From: Corynebacterium heidelbergense | GTDB lineage: Bacteria; Actinomycetota; Actinomycetes; Mycobacteriales; Mycobacteriaceae | NCBI RefSeq assembly: GCF_028609845.1 | Contig: NZ_CP063191.1 | Coordinates: 1,798,001 to 1,862,000 of the forward strand | Direction: 5' to 3' | Length of the DNA: 64,000 bases | Shown here: positions 35,250 through 47,547 of the stretch, one piece after another | How positions within the stretch are numbered: the stretch's first letter is position 1 | How the letters are laid out: the number at the start of each line of letters is the position of its first letter | Translations under genes and position numbers: made by a program | Notes under the pieces: model-generated | Seen by the model: the letters and a program-made list of their open reading frames with translations, nothing else | Databases searched by the model: none | Told to the model about the DNA's origin: nothing

Positions 35250-35660
35250 TCAGAACTCACCGTCCAAGTCGAACAGGTTGGTGATCTCCACAACGGCCCG
35301 ATCGAATTGTTGGTAGTAGACCCCGATCAGCCCCGCTTCCACGGCGCCCTTGATGTTCACGATGGAATCGTCCACCAGCACCAGCTCGGTCCGGCCCAGT
35401 TCTAGCCGCTCGGCGACGATGTCGAAGACCTCCTGGCTGGGCTTCTCCGCGCCCACTTCGCCAGAGAGGATCACATCATCCACCAGGCCGTTCTTCTGCC
35501 AGGCGCGGATCGGCGCGGCGTTGGGTCCACCCTCATCGTTGGACAGGATGGCGGTGGAGACGCCGTCCGCCTTCGCCGCTTCCAGCAGCTTCTTCCACCG
35601 TCGGCGGTCTTCCTCGGCTCCGTCCAGCACGCCGCAATAATCCACAATGAGTCCACGCAT
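35250..35660 (-). CDS. HAD-superfamily hydrolase-like protein
   Basis: 136 residues, short for the family. Motif I is LIVDYCGVLDG, where the nucleophile Asp is kept but the usual general-acid Asp two residues on is Cys. Motif II is AILSNDEG. The Lys of motif III is probably in GAEKPSQEVF, and motif IV is VLVDDSIVNI. The cap region is minimal. The layout is that of HAD-IA phosphatase-like proteins; loss of the second Asp suggests altered or no phosphatase activity. It heads a two-gene leftward unit with the DUF6912 gene. The substrate is unknown. Confidence 0.8.
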   Translation of the reverse strand: MRGLIVDYCGVLDGAEEDRRRWKKLLEAAKADGVSTAILSNDEGGPNAAPIRAWQKNGLVDDVILSGEVGAEKPSQEVFDIVAERLELGRTELVLVDDSIVNIKGAVEAGLIGVYYQQFDRAVVEITNLFDLDGEF

Positions 35661-35771
35661 GTTTCACATTCTGCCAAATCTTCGGTTCGAAAAGGCAGCG
35701 CGCTGCCCGGTGGGTTTTGCTAAGCTCCTGAACAGCTATCCGGGGGGAAAAGATAAGGGGGATTTTTGACA

Positions 35772-36364
35772 ATGACGTCTGGCACCGGGGTGCTGGGGGC
35801 CGAGCGGTCCGGGGATGTCTCGATGGGGGAGGACGCCACCGACAGGGCGTGTGCTGCCCTCCCCGGATTCACCTACTTGCGTCGGCCGCGGGGCGGGATA
35901 GGGCGGGGCGGCATGGTACCGGCCCCCATCTACACCGACTGCACGACGGCGAAACGCTCGCCCCTGCCACCTCCGGCACCGGGGCACGTCGCCCGCCTGG
36001 TTCAGGTGTGGTTGGAGGCCTGGGATGGCCACCGGGCCCCGGCGAGTTTGCGCAAGGGGCCCTTCGCGGGCGAGATCATCGAGCGCCTCATTCTGCAGCG
36101 GGAACTGGCGGCCCGGAACGCTGGGGCCACTCCGCGGCGGCAATCTGGCGCGAGCGTGGTGAGCGTGCGCGTGCAGGCCCCCGCCCACCGCACTGCCGCC
36201 CCCAAGGTGCCCTTTTGCGCGTCCGTGCGCCGGGGGTCCCGCATCCGGGCGGTTGCCGGGTATCTGCAGTTCTATCGGCCGCGGCGCCAGCAGAGCCACG
36301 CCGGGGGGCTCTATGGTCCCCGGCGGGCGCCCTCGGGGTGGGTGATGACCTCCGTGCGCCTGAT

Positions 36365-36368
<4 letters not shown>
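35772..36368 (+). CDS. Rv3235-family protein
   Basis: 198 residues from the ATG at 35772; a TTG two codons earlier sits closer to the AAGGGGG ribosome site and could be used. The product is rich in Arg, Ala, Pro and Gly. A central helical part ([19 protein letters not shown] and [13 protein letters not shown]) and a strand-rich C-terminus ([29 protein letters not shown]) match the Rv3235 family found next to secA-linked genes in mycobacteria. The related pattern in some members resembles the SecA-linker region, but no function is proven. The stop overlaps that of secA (CTAG). Confidence 0.65.
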
Positions 36369-38944
<2,576 letters not shown>

Positions 38945-39031
38945 GTGTCTCGCTCATCCTTGTTGGCGGTTGATGGGGCCTATTAGGGCCCCTGTGTTGT
39001 CTAGCTAGCCAACGCTACAGTGTAGCGGGCG

Positions 39032-39706
39032 CTAGCCCTCCTTCAACGCGATGAGACCGTAATCGTAGGCGTGGCGGCGGTACACCACGGAGGGGCGCCC
39101 GGAGTCCTTGTTCATGAACAGGTAGAAGTCGTGGCCCACGAGCTCCATCTCGCTGAGTGCCTCGTCCACCGTCATGGGGGTGGCCTGGTGCTCCTTGGTG
39201 CGCACGATTTGACCGGGTCGGTACTGATCGGCGTACTCGTCCACGTCGTACTTGCCGGGCTTCTCCTGCTCTTCCGGCTTGGCCTGTTCCACGAGCGCGG
39301 CGGTGGCCTCCCCCACGGAGATGGGGGCTCGGTGCCCGGAGCGGGCGATCTTGCGACGCGCCTTGACCTTGCGCAGCGAGCGCTCCATCCGGCCGATGGC
39401 CACTTCCAGGGCGGCGTAGAAGCTGTCCTCCTTGGCTTCGGCGCGGGCGATGTGTCCCTTGCCGGTGGCGGTGATCTGGATGCGGTCCGATTCATCGGAG
39501 CGCCGCGGGTTGGGTTCGTGGAGCAACTCGACGTGGAAGTACCTCAGGGTGGGGTCCAGGCGCTCGATCTTGGCCAGTTTGGTGTTCACGCGGTCGGCGA
39601 AGTGCTCCGGGACCTCCACGTTGCGGCCGGTGATCTCTACCTGGGCCTCTGGGGTCAGGTTCTCCTCCGGCGCTGCGAAGTGGGCCTTGGTGTTCGCGCT
39701 CGACAT
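39032..39706 (-). CDS. hpf: Long-form ribosome hibernation promoting factor
   Basis: 224 residues. An N-terminal S30AE/YfiA domain (about 20-125; VEITGRNVEVPEHFADRVNTKL and later a lysine/arginine helix MERSLRKVKARRK) is followed by a flexible linker and the C-terminal dimerisation domain (about 160-220; IVRTKEHQATPMTVDEALSEM, VGHDFYLFMNKDSG, VVYRRHAYDYGLI). Long HPF joins two 70S ribosomes into inactive 100S particles in stationary phase. ATG start with a GGGAGGTAG site. Gaps of 87 bp to secA and 192 bp to comFC suggest its own promoter. Confidence 0.95.
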   Translation of the reverse strand: MSSANTKAHFAAPEENLTPEAQVEITGRNVEVPEHFADRVNTKLAKIERLDPTLRYFHVELLHEPNPRRSDESDRIQITATGKGHIARAEAKEDSFYAALEVAIGRMERSLRKVKARRKIARSGHRAPISVGEATAALVEQAKPEEQEKPGKYDVDEYADQYRPGQIVRTKEHQATPMTVDEALSEMELVGHDFYLFMNKDSGRPSVVYRRHAYDYGLIALKEG

Positions 39707-39898
39707 GCTCTACCTCCCGGTCTTGGTCACCGGCAGCGGGAGTGCGGGATTGCCCACCGCCAACCGGTGATGCGTGTTCCACGCTCATTCTATCCACCGC
39801 CGTCCCCGGGGTGGTTGCCAATCCCTAACCCCGGTGCCATATTCGGGCCACTTTGCGGTCACCGGTTATTCATGTCGGTTCTTTTTTAGGACGCCACC

Positions 39899-40594
39899 TC
39901 ACGCGGCCGCGATCACCAGCCCCGCGCGGACCCGCACTCCCCGGGTCGCGAGGTGAAGACAGAACTGGCCCAGGGTGGCCGTCGTCGTGGCAACGTCGTC
40001 CACGGCGATGACACTCGCTCCCCTGCGGATGAGGCGGCGCAGCTCGCGCGCCGCGTTGGCGTCCACAAGAAGATTCCGGGCGACATTCTCCCTGCGCTGC
40101 GCACGGGACAATCCCACCGAATCCACGGCCTTCTCCGCCAACCGGCCGGCGGGCACGACCGCTACCCGGGGCGCCAAGGCGGCGCAGGCACCGGCCGCGC
40201 GCGTGACCACGTCCCCGCCGCGCGCCCGCGCCGAGCTGCGTCGGGTGGGCGCGGGAACCAGGACCACCGGCTCCTGCCGCCCACTGGGCACGAGTCCCCC
40301 GGCGGCGAGGTAGTCCAGGGCTCCCAAGTACATCCGGCCCATAATCTCCGCGGCCTCCGCCCGCAGGCGCTCCTTCGCGGCGAGCACGAGCATGCGGTGG
40401 GCCCCACCGTAGGGCCCGCAGGCGTAGATGGGGATGGGCATCGTAGGGGCGAATACCCGGCGCGGGGCCGCCGCTAACCGGCAGGCACAACGCTCGCATA
40501 GGGCTTCCCCCGGGCCCCACTCCACGATGCGCCCGCAGCACACGCAATCCGTTCGCCACAGCAGCCCCGCCGCCGCTTGCCACAAGGACCCCAT
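39899..40594 (-). CDS. comFC: ComFC-like phosphoribosyltransferase-fold protein
   Basis: 231 residues. An N-terminal zinc module (CVCC near 17-20 and CERC near 33-36) precedes the conserved YGGAHRMLVLAAKE segment, VLVPAPTRRSSARARGGD, and the PRPP-binding-like loop VIAVDDVATTTATL. The last normally reads VDDVxTTGAT, so the conserved Gly is Thr here. ComFC proteins help single-stranded DNA uptake or DNA processing in competent bacteria; in corynebacteria the role is unproven. It lies 30 bp after lpqB on the same strand and may be the end of the mtrAB operon. Confidence 0.85.
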   Translation of the reverse strand: MGSLWQAAAGLLWRTDCVCCGRIVEWGPGEALCERCACRLAAAPRRVFAPTMPIPIYACGPYGGAHRMLVLAAKERLRAEAAEIMGRMYLGALDYLAAGGLVPSGRQEPVVLVPAPTRRSSARARGGDVVTRAAGACAALAPRVAVVPAGRLAEKAVDSVGLSRAQRRENVARNLLVDANAARELRRLIRRGASVIAVDDVATTTATLGQFCLHLATRGVRVRAGLVIAAA

Positions 40595-40624
40595 GTCTTA
40601 CCCGCACCCCCCTCCCCTTGGAGA

Positions 40625-42385
40625 CTAGTAGGCGAACACGGGCACGGCTCGCTGGCCCTGCAGGGTAGGTTCCTCGCGCCAGAAGCGGGTCTCGGCCTCC
40701 GCGCTGTCGATCTGCATGAGGGCGCGGCTGTCCGTGGCGTAGGTGACGGTGCCCACGGACGCGACCGCCACCACCGGGGCCGTGAGGTTCCTGCTGGTCA
40801 TCTGCGTGGCCACGGATCCGTCGGCGGCGATGGTCCACACGGGGGCGTCGCTGGCGCGGGTGCCCACCACCACGGTGTTGTCCGTGCGCCAGCCCGCGGA
40901 GACGGCGCTATCCCCGAGGGGCACCCCGATCTCCACGGGACGGCCCATCACCGTGCGGCCGTTGCCGTTGTCCTCCAACACGCTGATGTAGACCCGCCCG
41001 TTGACGAGCAGCACGGCGCGGGCGCCATCCGGGGAAACCTGGAAGACGCTGATGCGGCCCTCCCCCGCGTCGTTTCCGGCGGTGCTGGAGATGCCGATGG
41101 AACCCAGGGCGGACGTGTCGATCTCCGTGGGGGAGATTTCACCGGTGGTGGCAGAGCGGGTGAAGCGCATGATGCGGCGCCCATCCGCGACGGTGTAGAG
41201 GGCCGCGCTGTTGGAGCCCCAGGAGGGGCGGGTGAGGGAACCGGCCTGGATCGCCTCCACCGGTTGATTGTCGGCGCGCCCCACCATGAGTTTGCGCCGC
41301 TCTGCCCCGGCCTCGCTGACCACGGCAAACACGGATTCCTGGGGGGCCACGGCGGCCGATTCGACGTTCTCCGTGGCCAGCCACCCCTCCACGCGCTGGG
41401 CACTGCCGTTTTGCACCTCCTGCACCGAGCCGTTGACCACCGCGCGCAGCGGCATGGCCACTTCCCGGCGGGGGTCGAACTGGGAGACGTCGTTGACGGT
41501 CCAGGGGTTGCCCACGGCTTCGGTGAGGGGGGCACCGTCGGCGGTGATGGAGTAGGGCCCGCGCACGTCGTTCGTGGCCAGCGTCCACACCACCTGCGCG
41601 GCCAGCAGTTCCCGGTCTCGTGCCTGGAGCTCGGTGAGTCCGGTGAAGTCCACCGAGAATCCTCCGCCATCCGGCACGGAGGTTTGCACTGTGGCCCCGG
41701 CGGGGATGTAGGACTTCACTCCCTTCGCGAGGATGGACTGCGGGCCGGTGGCCAACAGGGACACGAGGGAGGAGCCGAGGGATTGCTGCCGGTTGTAGAC
41801 CCAGCGGCGGTCCGGGACGAGGGCATCCAGCTTCGGTTCGACGAAGTAGATGTTGCGGGCATCGTAGGCCTCGGTGAAGTCCGCCCGATCCAGCAGCACA
41901 CCATCGCGGAGGTTGTCCACGCGCCACTGCCCGTCCACCCGGACCATCTGGTAGCTGGTCTCGTAGGCGGTGTATTCGGGGTTGTACACGCCGCCGGGCC
42001 CCAGCGTTCCCACGACGTTGCCGCGCACCCGGTAGGTGATCCGGCCGTCCTGGGCTGCGCCCTCCGAGGTGATATCGATGCGGTCCAGGATGAGGGTGTC
42101 CTGGCCGGAGTCCCACTGCTTCTCCGCGGCGGGGGTGAGGAACTTCCGGGCGGCCTGGTAGTTGCCCAAGGGGTGGGCGCTGGCCCGAAAGAAGTTGCGC
42201 AGCAGCAGGTCGGAGGCCTCATCCTTGGTGGGGGTGATGACGTTGTTGCTGTCCGGGGTCGGCGCGTAGGAGCTGACGGCTTCCGGCGCCGAGTCCCCAG
42301 GCAGCGTGGTGCAACCCGCGGTCGTGAGGGACAGTGCGGTGATGGCGGCGGTGATGGCCGCGGTTGGTCGCCGTGATTTACTCAT
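40625..42385 (-). CDS. lpqB: Lipoprotein LpqB, accessory to the MtrAB system
   Basis: 586 residues. The signal peptide ends in a TTAGC lipobox with lipidated Cys25. A GerMN-type domain (about 200-330) and a C-terminal beta-propeller-like part (about 340-580, with WGSNSAALYTVADG and SPDGARAVLLVNGRVYISVL repeats) follow. LpqB acts on the outer membrane face with the sensor kinase MtrB in control of cell-wall hydrolases and division. Its ATG overlaps the mtrB stop (ATGA). The order mtrA-mtrB-lpqB is fixed in actinobacteria. Confidence 0.95.
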   Translation of the reverse strand: MSKSRRPTAAITAAITALSLTTAGCTTLPGDSAPEAVSSYAPTPDSNNVITPTKDEASDLLLRNFFRASAHPLGNYQAARKFLTPAAEKQWDSGQDTLILDRIDITSEGAAQDGRITYRVRGNVVGTLGPGGVYNPEYTAYETSYQMVRVDGQWRVDNLRDGVLLDRADFTEAYDARNIYFVEPKLDALVPDRRWVYNRQQSLGSSLVSLLATGPQSILAKGVKSYIPAGATVQTSVPDGGGFSVDFTGLTELQARDRELLAAQVVWTLATNDVRGPYSITADGAPLTEAVGNPWTVNDVSQFDPRREVAMPLRAVVNGSVQEVQNGSAQRVEGWLATENVESAAVAPQESVFAVVSEAGAERRKLMVGRADNQPVEAIQAGSLTRPSWGSNSAALYTVADGRRIMRFTRSATTGEISPTEIDTSALGSIGISSTAGNDAGEGRISVFQVSPDGARAVLLVNGRVYISVLEDNGNGRTVMGRPVEIGVPLGDSAVSAGWRTDNTVVVGTRASDAPVWTIAADGSVATQMTSRNLTAPVVAVASVGTVTYATDSRALMQIDSAEAETRFWREEPTLQGQRAVPVFAY

Positions 42386-44157
42386 TGGTCGCCTCCTGCT
42401 GGACTGTCCCCGAACGCCTCGATGGCCAGGGCAACGGGGGGTTTGCCAATGGGTTGGCCCACCTCCCGGGGCAGCGTCAGCCGGAAGCAGGAGCCCACGC
42501 CGTATTCCCCGACGGCTTCTAGTTGCCCGCCGTGCAGCAGGGCATCCTGCAACGCGATCGCCAGGCCCAAGCCGGTACCTCCGGTGCGGCGTTCGCGGGA
42601 GGGATCGGACCGCCAGAAGCGGTTGAACACCATATCCTCCTCGCCGGGCTTGAGGCCCACCCCGTGGTCCACCACAGCAATGGCCACAGCGGTATCGCTG
42701 GTGCCTAAGGTGACATTGACGGGGCGCCCCTCGGAGTGGTCCACGGCGTTGGCCAGGAGGTTGCGCAGGATGCGCTCCACCCGCCGGGAATCGATCTGTG
42801 CGGGAACGGGTTCAGGGGGCAGGTCGATGGCGAAGTCCACGTGCATCTCCTCCGCGATGGCCCGGACTTGCTCCAGGGTGGAACGCACCACCCCCCGTAC
42901 GTCCACGACCTCTGCGGAGAGGTTGGCCTGGCCCGCGTCGTGCCGCGAGATTTCCAGTAGGTCCCCGAGGAGCGATTCAAAGCGGTCGAGTTCGCGGTTC
43001 ATCAACTGGGAGGCGCGGGCGGTGACTGGGTCTAGTTCCTCGGCATTGTCCTGGATGAGATCGGCGGCCATCCGCACGGTGGTCAGCGGGGTGCGCAGCT
43101 CGTGGGAGACGTCCGAGGTGAACTGTTTCTGCAGGCTGCCGAACTCTTCCAAGTTGCGGATTTGGGTGGAGATGGATTCCGCCATCTCGTTGAAGCTAAT
43201 CGCCAGCTTTGCCACCTCGTCCTGGCCGTCCACGACCATCCGCTCCCGCAGGTGCCCCGAGGAGAAGCGCTCAGCGATGCGCGAGGCGCTGCGCACCGGG
43301 ACGGTCAACTGTTGGGAAAACACCCAGGCGATGACGACCAGCAGCACCAGCAGCACGATGCCCCCGGCTAGCAACAGCCCGCGCATGAGCGTGAGGGTCT
43401 GCTCCTCCTGGGTGAGGGGCATGACCAGGTAGAGCTCGAGGCCTGGGATATCGCTGGAGACGGGACTACCCACAATGAGCGCTTTGAAGGACCCGCCCGG
43501 CTGATTCACCGTGGTGTACTGGAAGGACACCTGCCCTTGCTGCACGAAGTGGCGCAGACCGGCGGGCACGCTGAAGTTTTCCGGCACGGAAACCTCCCCG
43601 CCGGAGGAATCCTGGGCGATGAGCACGGGCTCGAAGACTGCGGCGGCCCCCTGTTCCACGCCGGTGTTGCGGTCGGCAAGTACGGCGCGGGCAGAGGACA
43701 GCCGGACGGCCAGGGGGTTGGAAGTATCTGTGGCGGCGATCTGCTCCTCCACCGCCGTGCGGGCCCGGTCGATCTCCTCCACGGAGGTGGTGTACTTCGC
43801 GTTGAGTAGCTGCTGGCCCACGAAGCTGGTCAGCACCAACCCGAGGGCCATGATCACCAGCAGGGAGGACAGAAACACGCTGCCGATCACGCGCACCTGA
43901 ATGGAGGTGCGCCATTGCTGCACGAAGTAGGCCCAGCCCTGTTTAAGGGCCGTAATGGGGTGCCGTAGCGCAAGGCCGAGGAGATGCGTGGGCCCCTCCG
44001 TTTTCGCCGGGGTCTCCGGGGTGGGTCCCTGGGCTGGGGAACCTCCCGATTCCGCGCGCAGGGCCCGGCGCCGGGCAGCGGCGATGGCCCCGCGCACGGG
44101 GATGAGCCCCTGCCGCGGGTTGTCCGCTTTCTCCTCCGCTACTTCCGGCGTGCTCAC
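42382..44157 (-). CDS. mtrB: Sensor histidine kinase MtrB
   Basis: 591 residues. A cytoplasmic head is followed by two membrane helices (about 90-113 and 258-281) bounding an extracytoplasmic sensor loop. Then come a HAMP domain, the phospho-acceptor His352 in SDVSHELRTPLTT, and an ATPase domain with N, G1 and G2 boxes (RNLLANAVDHS, VVDHGVG, GTGLGLAIA). It responds to osmotic or cell-wall stress and phosphorylates MtrA. Its start is three bases after the mtrA stop and its end overlaps lpqB. Confidence 0.96.
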   Translation of the reverse strand: MSTPEVAEEKADNPRQGLIPVRGAIAAARRRALRAESGGSPAQGPTPETPAKTEGPTHLLGLALRHPITALKQGWAYFVQQWRTSIQVRVIGSVFLSSLLVIMALGLVLTSFVGQQLLNAKYTTSVEEIDRARTAVEEQIAATDTSNPLAVRLSSARAVLADRNTGVEQGAAAVFEPVLIAQDSSGGEVSVPENFSVPAGLRHFVQQGQVSFQYTTVNQPGGSFKALIVGSPVSSDIPGLELYLVMPLTQEEQTLTLMRGLLLAGGIVLLVLLVVIAWVFSQQLTVPVRSASRIAERFSSGHLRERMVVDGQDEVAKLAISFNEMAESISTQIRNLEEFGSLQKQFTSDVSHELRTPLTTVRMAADLIQDNAEELDPVTARASQLMNRELDRFESLLGDLLEISRHDAGQANLSAEVVDVRGVVRSTLEQVRAIAEEMHVDFAIDLPPEPVPAQIDSRRVERILRNLLANAVDHSEGRPVNVTLGTSDTAVAIAVVDHGVGLKPGEEDMVFNRFWRSDPSRERRTGGTGLGLAIALQDALLHGGQLEAVGEYGVGSCFRLTLPREVGQPIGKPPVALAIEAFGDSPAGGDQ

Positions 44158-44160
44158 CGG

Positions 44161-44835
44161 CTACTCGCCCGTCTTGTATCCGATGCCGCGCACGGTCTGG
44201 ATGATGCGGGGATCGTCCGGGTCCACCTCGATTTTGGCCCGCAGGCGCTGGATGTGAACGTTGACCAGCCGGGTGTCGCCGGACTTGCGGTAGCCCCACA
44301 CCTGCTCCAACAGCTCCTCGCGGGAGAAGACCTGCCGGGGCCGCGAGGCCATCGTCACTAACAGCTCGAATTCGATGGGGGTGAGGGCAATCTCCACCCC
44401 GTTGCGGCTGACCTGGTGGCCGGAGACGTCGATGCGAACATCCCCCACCTGCAGCGTGTCGGGGCGCTCCTCCGGGTTACGGCGCAGCCGCGCCCGGACC
44501 CGGGCAACCAGCTCCTTGGGTTTGAAGGGCTTGTGGATGTAATCGTCCGCCCCGGATTCCAGGCCCAACACTACGTCCACGGTGTCCGTGCGGGCGGTGA
44601 GCATCACGATGGGCACGGTGGATTCTTCCCGTATCTCCCGGCAGACGTCGATGCCGTTGAGCCCGGGCAGCATGACGTCTAGCAGGATGAGGTCCGGATG
44701 GTTCTCGCGGGCCGCTGCGACCGCCGAGTTGCCATCGCCAACAACGATCGTGCGGAAGCCTTCGCTCTCCAGCACGATGGTAAGCATTTCCGAGATTGCG
44801 GGATCGTCATCGACCACCAGGATTGTTGCTGACAT
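44161..44835 (-). CDS. mtrA: DNA-binding response regulator MtrA
   Basis: 224 residues from the ATG at 44835, which has a GAGGAA site; an ATG three codons earlier lacks one. The receiver domain has acidic pocket DDD (9-11), phospho-acceptor Asp53 in LLDVMLPG and Lys in HKPFKPKE. The OmpR/PhoB winged helix (about 130-224) has LTPIEFELL and SREELLEQVWGY. MtrA controls cell-wall hydrolase and osmoprotection genes in corynebacteria. It is part of sahH-tmk-mtrA-mtrB-lpqB with gaps of 9 bp or less. Confidence 0.96.
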   Translation of the reverse strand: MSATILVVDDDPAISEMLTIVLESEGFRTIVVGDGNSAVAAARENHPDLILLDVMLPGLNGIDVCREIREESTVPIVMLTARTDTVDVVLGLESGADDYIHKPFKPKELVARVRARLRRNPEERPDTLQVGDVRIDVSGHQVSRNGVEIALTPIEFELLVTMASRPRQVFSREELLEQVWGYRKSGDTRLVNVHIQRLRAKIEVDPDDPRIIQTVRGIGYKTGE

Positions 44836-44844
44836 GTTCCTCAT

Positions 44845-45552
44845 TCAATCATGGGTGTGGGACATGCCCGCAGCGCGTTCGATGGCGTCCGCAATCTCCC
44901 GAGCTCGCCGCTGCACATCCCCATCGCCGGATTCGGCAATCATCCACGGTCCGCACCACTCGGCGGCGGCCAGCCCCGCATAGGCGGCGGCGGTGAGTTC
45001 CTGCAGGGTGGCGTTGGATTCGTAGGCATCGAGGCGGCGGCTCTCGTCCACTCTCTCCCGCCAGCGGGCCCGCTGCCCGGCCAGCTCCGGGCTTGCGCTG
45101 ACCAGCACAGTGAGATCCGGCACGGGAATGCCCAGCCGGTCGAATTCGAGTTCCGCCACCCAGTGCACGACGGGCAGCTCCCCCGCCCTGCGGCGCAACT
45201 GCTCGGCCGCAGTATCGGCGCCGGTCGCGGCCCGCGCTGCGGAGTAGGCGGCATTGGAGGCCACGTATCGGTCCAGCAGCACCACGTATCCGTCCTCGCT
45301 CAACTGCGCGAGCTCCTCGGCGACCTCCGCCCGATCTAGGGCGAAGAGCGTGGCCATGCCGTGGATGGACCCGGTGAGATCCCCCATCTCGTGGCGCAGG
45401 GCCGCCGCGGCCATTTGGGCGTGGATGGACTCCTCATAACGGGGGAAGGTTCCCGTGGCCACGGGCAGCTCGCGGCCAATGAGCTTCCCCTCTACCGCCC
45501 TGACCAGGGTGTTCTTGCCTGCCCCGTCGATGCCCTCGAATGCGACGATCAT
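44845..45552 (-). CDS. tmk: Thymidylate kinase
   Basis: 235 residues from the ATG at 45552. P-loop GIDGAGKNT at 7-15, DR(Y) motif in LLDRYVASNAAY, and a C-terminal lid region rich in Arg match actinobacterial thymidylate kinases (dTMP to dTDP). The usual GKST ending is GKNT, an accepted variant. An upstream extension to 45594 overlaps sahH and is rejected. It lies one base after the sahH stop and nine before mtrA. Confidence 0.93.
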   Translation of the reverse strand: MIVAFEGIDGAGKNTLVRAVEGKLIGRELPVATGTFPRYEESIHAQMAAAALRHEMGDLTGSIHGMATLFALDRAEVAEELAQLSEDGYVVLLDRYVASNAAYSAARAATGADTAAEQLRRRAGELPVVHWVAELEFDRLGIPVPDLTVLVSASPELAGQRARWRERVDESRRLDAYESNATLQELTAAAYAGLAAAEWCGPWMIAESGDGDVQRRAREIADAIERAAGMSHTHD

Positions 45553-45553
45553 G

Positions 45554-47044
45554 CTAGTAGCGGTAGTGCTCCGGCTTGTAGGGACCGGCCACATCCACGC
45601 CGATGTACTCGGCCTGCTCCTTGGTGAGCGTGGTCATCTTCCCGCCGAGGGCGTCCACGTGGATGCGCGCGACCTTCTCGTCCAGGATCTTTGGCAGCCG
45701 GTACACCTCCTTGCCGTACTGCTCGGCCTTGGTGAACAGCTCGATCTGGGCGATCGTCTGGTCCGCGAAGGAGGTAGACATCACGAAGGAGGGGTGGCCC
45801 GTAGCATTGCCCAGGTTCAATAGCCGCCCCTCGGAGAGCACGATGATGCTCACGGGGGTGCCCGCGGCGGAGGGGAAGGTGAATTCGTCGACCTGGGGTT
45901 TGATGTTCACGCGGGTGACATCGTCGCGGTGCAGCAGCGAGGCCATGTCGATTTCGTTGTCGAAGTGGCCGATGTTGCCAAGCACCGCGTGGTCCTTCAT
46001 GCGCTGCATCTGCTCGAAGGTGATGATGCCCAGGTTGCCAGTGGCGGTGATCACGATGTCCGCCCCGGCGATCGCGTCGTCCACCGTGACCACCTCGAAC
46101 CCGTCCATGAGGGCCTGCAGCGCGTTGATGGGATCGGCCTCCGTGACCTTCACCCGGGCCCCCTGCCCGGCGAAGGCCTCAGCGCATCCCTTACCCACAT
46201 CTCCGTAGCCGCAGACCAGCACGGACTTGCCCCCGATCAGCATGTCCGTGGCGCGGTTGATCCCGTCCAGGAGGGAATGGCGGGTCCCGTAGCGGTTGTC
46301 GAACTTGGACTTGGTCACCGCGTCGTTGACGTTCATCGCGGGGAAGGGCAGTTGGCCCTGCTCGGCGAAGTGGTAGAGGCGGTGCACCCCGGTGGTGGTC
46401 TCCTCCGTCACCCCCCGCACTTGGCTTGCGGTTCGGCCCCACGTTTCCCTATCCAGCTCGTAGACCCGGGCGAGCATGCCCAGAAAGGCGCGGTGTTCGT
46501 CGGAATCCTGCGCGTCCGGCTCCGGCACCATTCCGGCGCGTTCGTACTCGGCCCCCTTGATCACGGCCATGGTGGCGTCCCCGCCGTCGTCCAGGATCAT
46601 GTTTGCGCTGATGGGCTGCCCATCTTCGCCGACGCCCCAGTCGAAGACCTGCTGCAGGCACCACCAGTATTCCTCCAGGGTCTCCCCCTTCCACGCGAAC
46701 ACGGGCACCCCCTTGGGGTTCTCCGGGGTGCCGGAACCCACAACCACCGCCGCCGCAGCCTCGTCCTGGGTGGAGAAGATGTTGCAGGAGGCCCAGCGAA
46801 CCTCGGCCCCGAGGGCGGTGAGTGTTTCGATGAGCACCGCCGTCTGCACCGTCATATGGATGGAACCGGCGATCCGGGCGCCCGCCAGCGGCTGCTCTTC
46901 CCGGTATTCCTCCCGCAATTGCACCAACCCGGGCATCTCGTATTCCGCGAGCCGGATCTGATGGCGGCCGGATTCGGCCAGGCCCAGGTCGCGGACTTTG
47001 TAACTGAGCTCACCGTGCCGGTCGGGTTCGGGGGTCTGTGCCAT
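45554..47044 (-). CDS. sahH: Adenosylhomocysteinase
   Basis: 496 residues from the ATG at 47044 (AGAGG site). The substrate half starts near [16 protein letters not shown] and has [29 protein letters not shown] and DDGGD. The NAD-binding Rossmann turn is [14 protein letters not shown], and the C-terminus ends in the conserved [10 protein letters not shown] tail that reaches into the partner's NAD site. It splits S-adenosylhomocysteine to adenosine and homocysteine in the methyl cycle. It heads the tmk-mtrAB-lpqB operon. A 7-bp-stem hairpin lies 34 bp upstream (47078-47099). Confidence 0.97.
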   Translation of the reverse strand: MAQTPEPDRHGELSYKVRDLGLAESGRHQIRLAEYEMPGLVQLREEYREEQPLAGARIAGSIHMTVQTAVLIETLTALGAEVRWASCNIFSTQDEAAAAVVVGSGTPENPKGVPVFAWKGETLEEYWWCLQQVFDWGVGEDGQPISANMILDDGGDATMAVIKGAEYERAGMVPEPDAQDSDEHRAFLGMLARVYELDRETWGRTASQVRGVTEETTTGVHRLYHFAEQGQLPFPAMNVNDAVTKSKFDNRYGTRHSLLDGINRATDMLIGGKSVLVCGYGDVGKGCAEAFAGQGARVKVTEADPINALQALMDGFEVVTVDDAIAGADIVITATGNLGIITFEQMQRMKDHAVLGNIGHFDNEIDMASLLHRDDVTRVNIKPQVDEFTFPSAAGTPVSIIVLSEGRLLNLGNATGHPSFVMSTSFADQTIAQIELFTKAEQYGKEVYRLPKILDEKVARIHVDALGGKMTTLTKEQAEYIGVDVAGPYKPEHYRY

Positions 47045-47077
47045 TGCGCCTCTTTGTTTTGTGGGGAATATGCTTAT

Positions 47078-47099
47078 GGACGCCCGGTTCCTGGCGTCC
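47078..47099 (-). promoter_or_regulatory. Hairpin in the sahH leader
   Basis: GGACGCC / GGCGTCC form a perfect 7-bp stem with an 8-base loop just upstream of sahH. Fourteen bases of it (47086-47099) recur in inverted orientation at 56906-56919 upstream of pmmA. No known riboswitch class is matched. Confidence 0.35.
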
Positions 47100-47144
47100 G
47101 AAAAGAATGGATCCAATGAGAAGAATCAACGGCCCCCTACCCTA

Positions 47145-47519
47145 CTAGCTGACGGCCTCCACGTAGGTCTCCAGACCCTCCACCAGGTTGTCCTCGCCCT
47201 GGGCTTCGAATTCGGCTTCGAGGAGCTGAAAAGCGGCCTGTTGCAGGGTTTCGGGGCAGTCGCCGATGTACTCCCGGACGAAAGGATGAGCCTCGGTGAC
47301 CGCGGTAGAGGAGAAGGGGGCACCGCACCACACGGCGGCGATGCTGGCTGCGCACAACCCCTGGGCGTAATCCACATCCCCACGGCTGGCCTGTTTGAGG
47401 GCGATGGTGATCGCGTCCTCTAGGGCCTCGTGCAGATCAGTTTCGTCCAGGTCCACGAGATCGTCGAGGAAGTCCACGTTGTCCTCGCCCGTGAAAACCT
47501 GCTCATCCCAGCTGCTCAT
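47145..47519 (-). CDS. DUF4259-family small acidic protein
   Basis: 124 residues from the ATG at 47519 with a GAAGGCGGG site. The opening SSWDEQVFTGEDNVDFLDDL matches the WG..PF.ND.A.DFL pattern of DUF4259. Two acidic helical segments follow (DLHEALEDAITIALKQ; DYAQGLCAASIAAVWCGAPF), and the end is acidic (EGLETYVEAVS). It is cytoplasmic, with no catalytic residues recognised. Some relatives occur near toxin/immunity genes, but no such partner is seen here. It ends about 100 bp before the sahH start and is preceded by three 17-bp direct repeats. Confidence 0.7.
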   Translation of the reverse strand: MSSWDEQVFTGEDNVDFLDDLVDLDETDLHEALEDAITIALKQASRGDVDYAQGLCAASIAAVWCGAPFSSTAVTEAHPFVREYIGDCPETLQQAAFQLLEAEFEAQGEDNLVEGLETYVEAVS

Positions 47520-47547
47520 GATTTTCCCGCCTTCTCCTATTTCTATG

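Noticed and set aside
47045..47144. SAH or SAM riboswitch before sahH
   Set aside because: Only a simple 7-bp hairpin is present; the conserved core of known classes is not seen.
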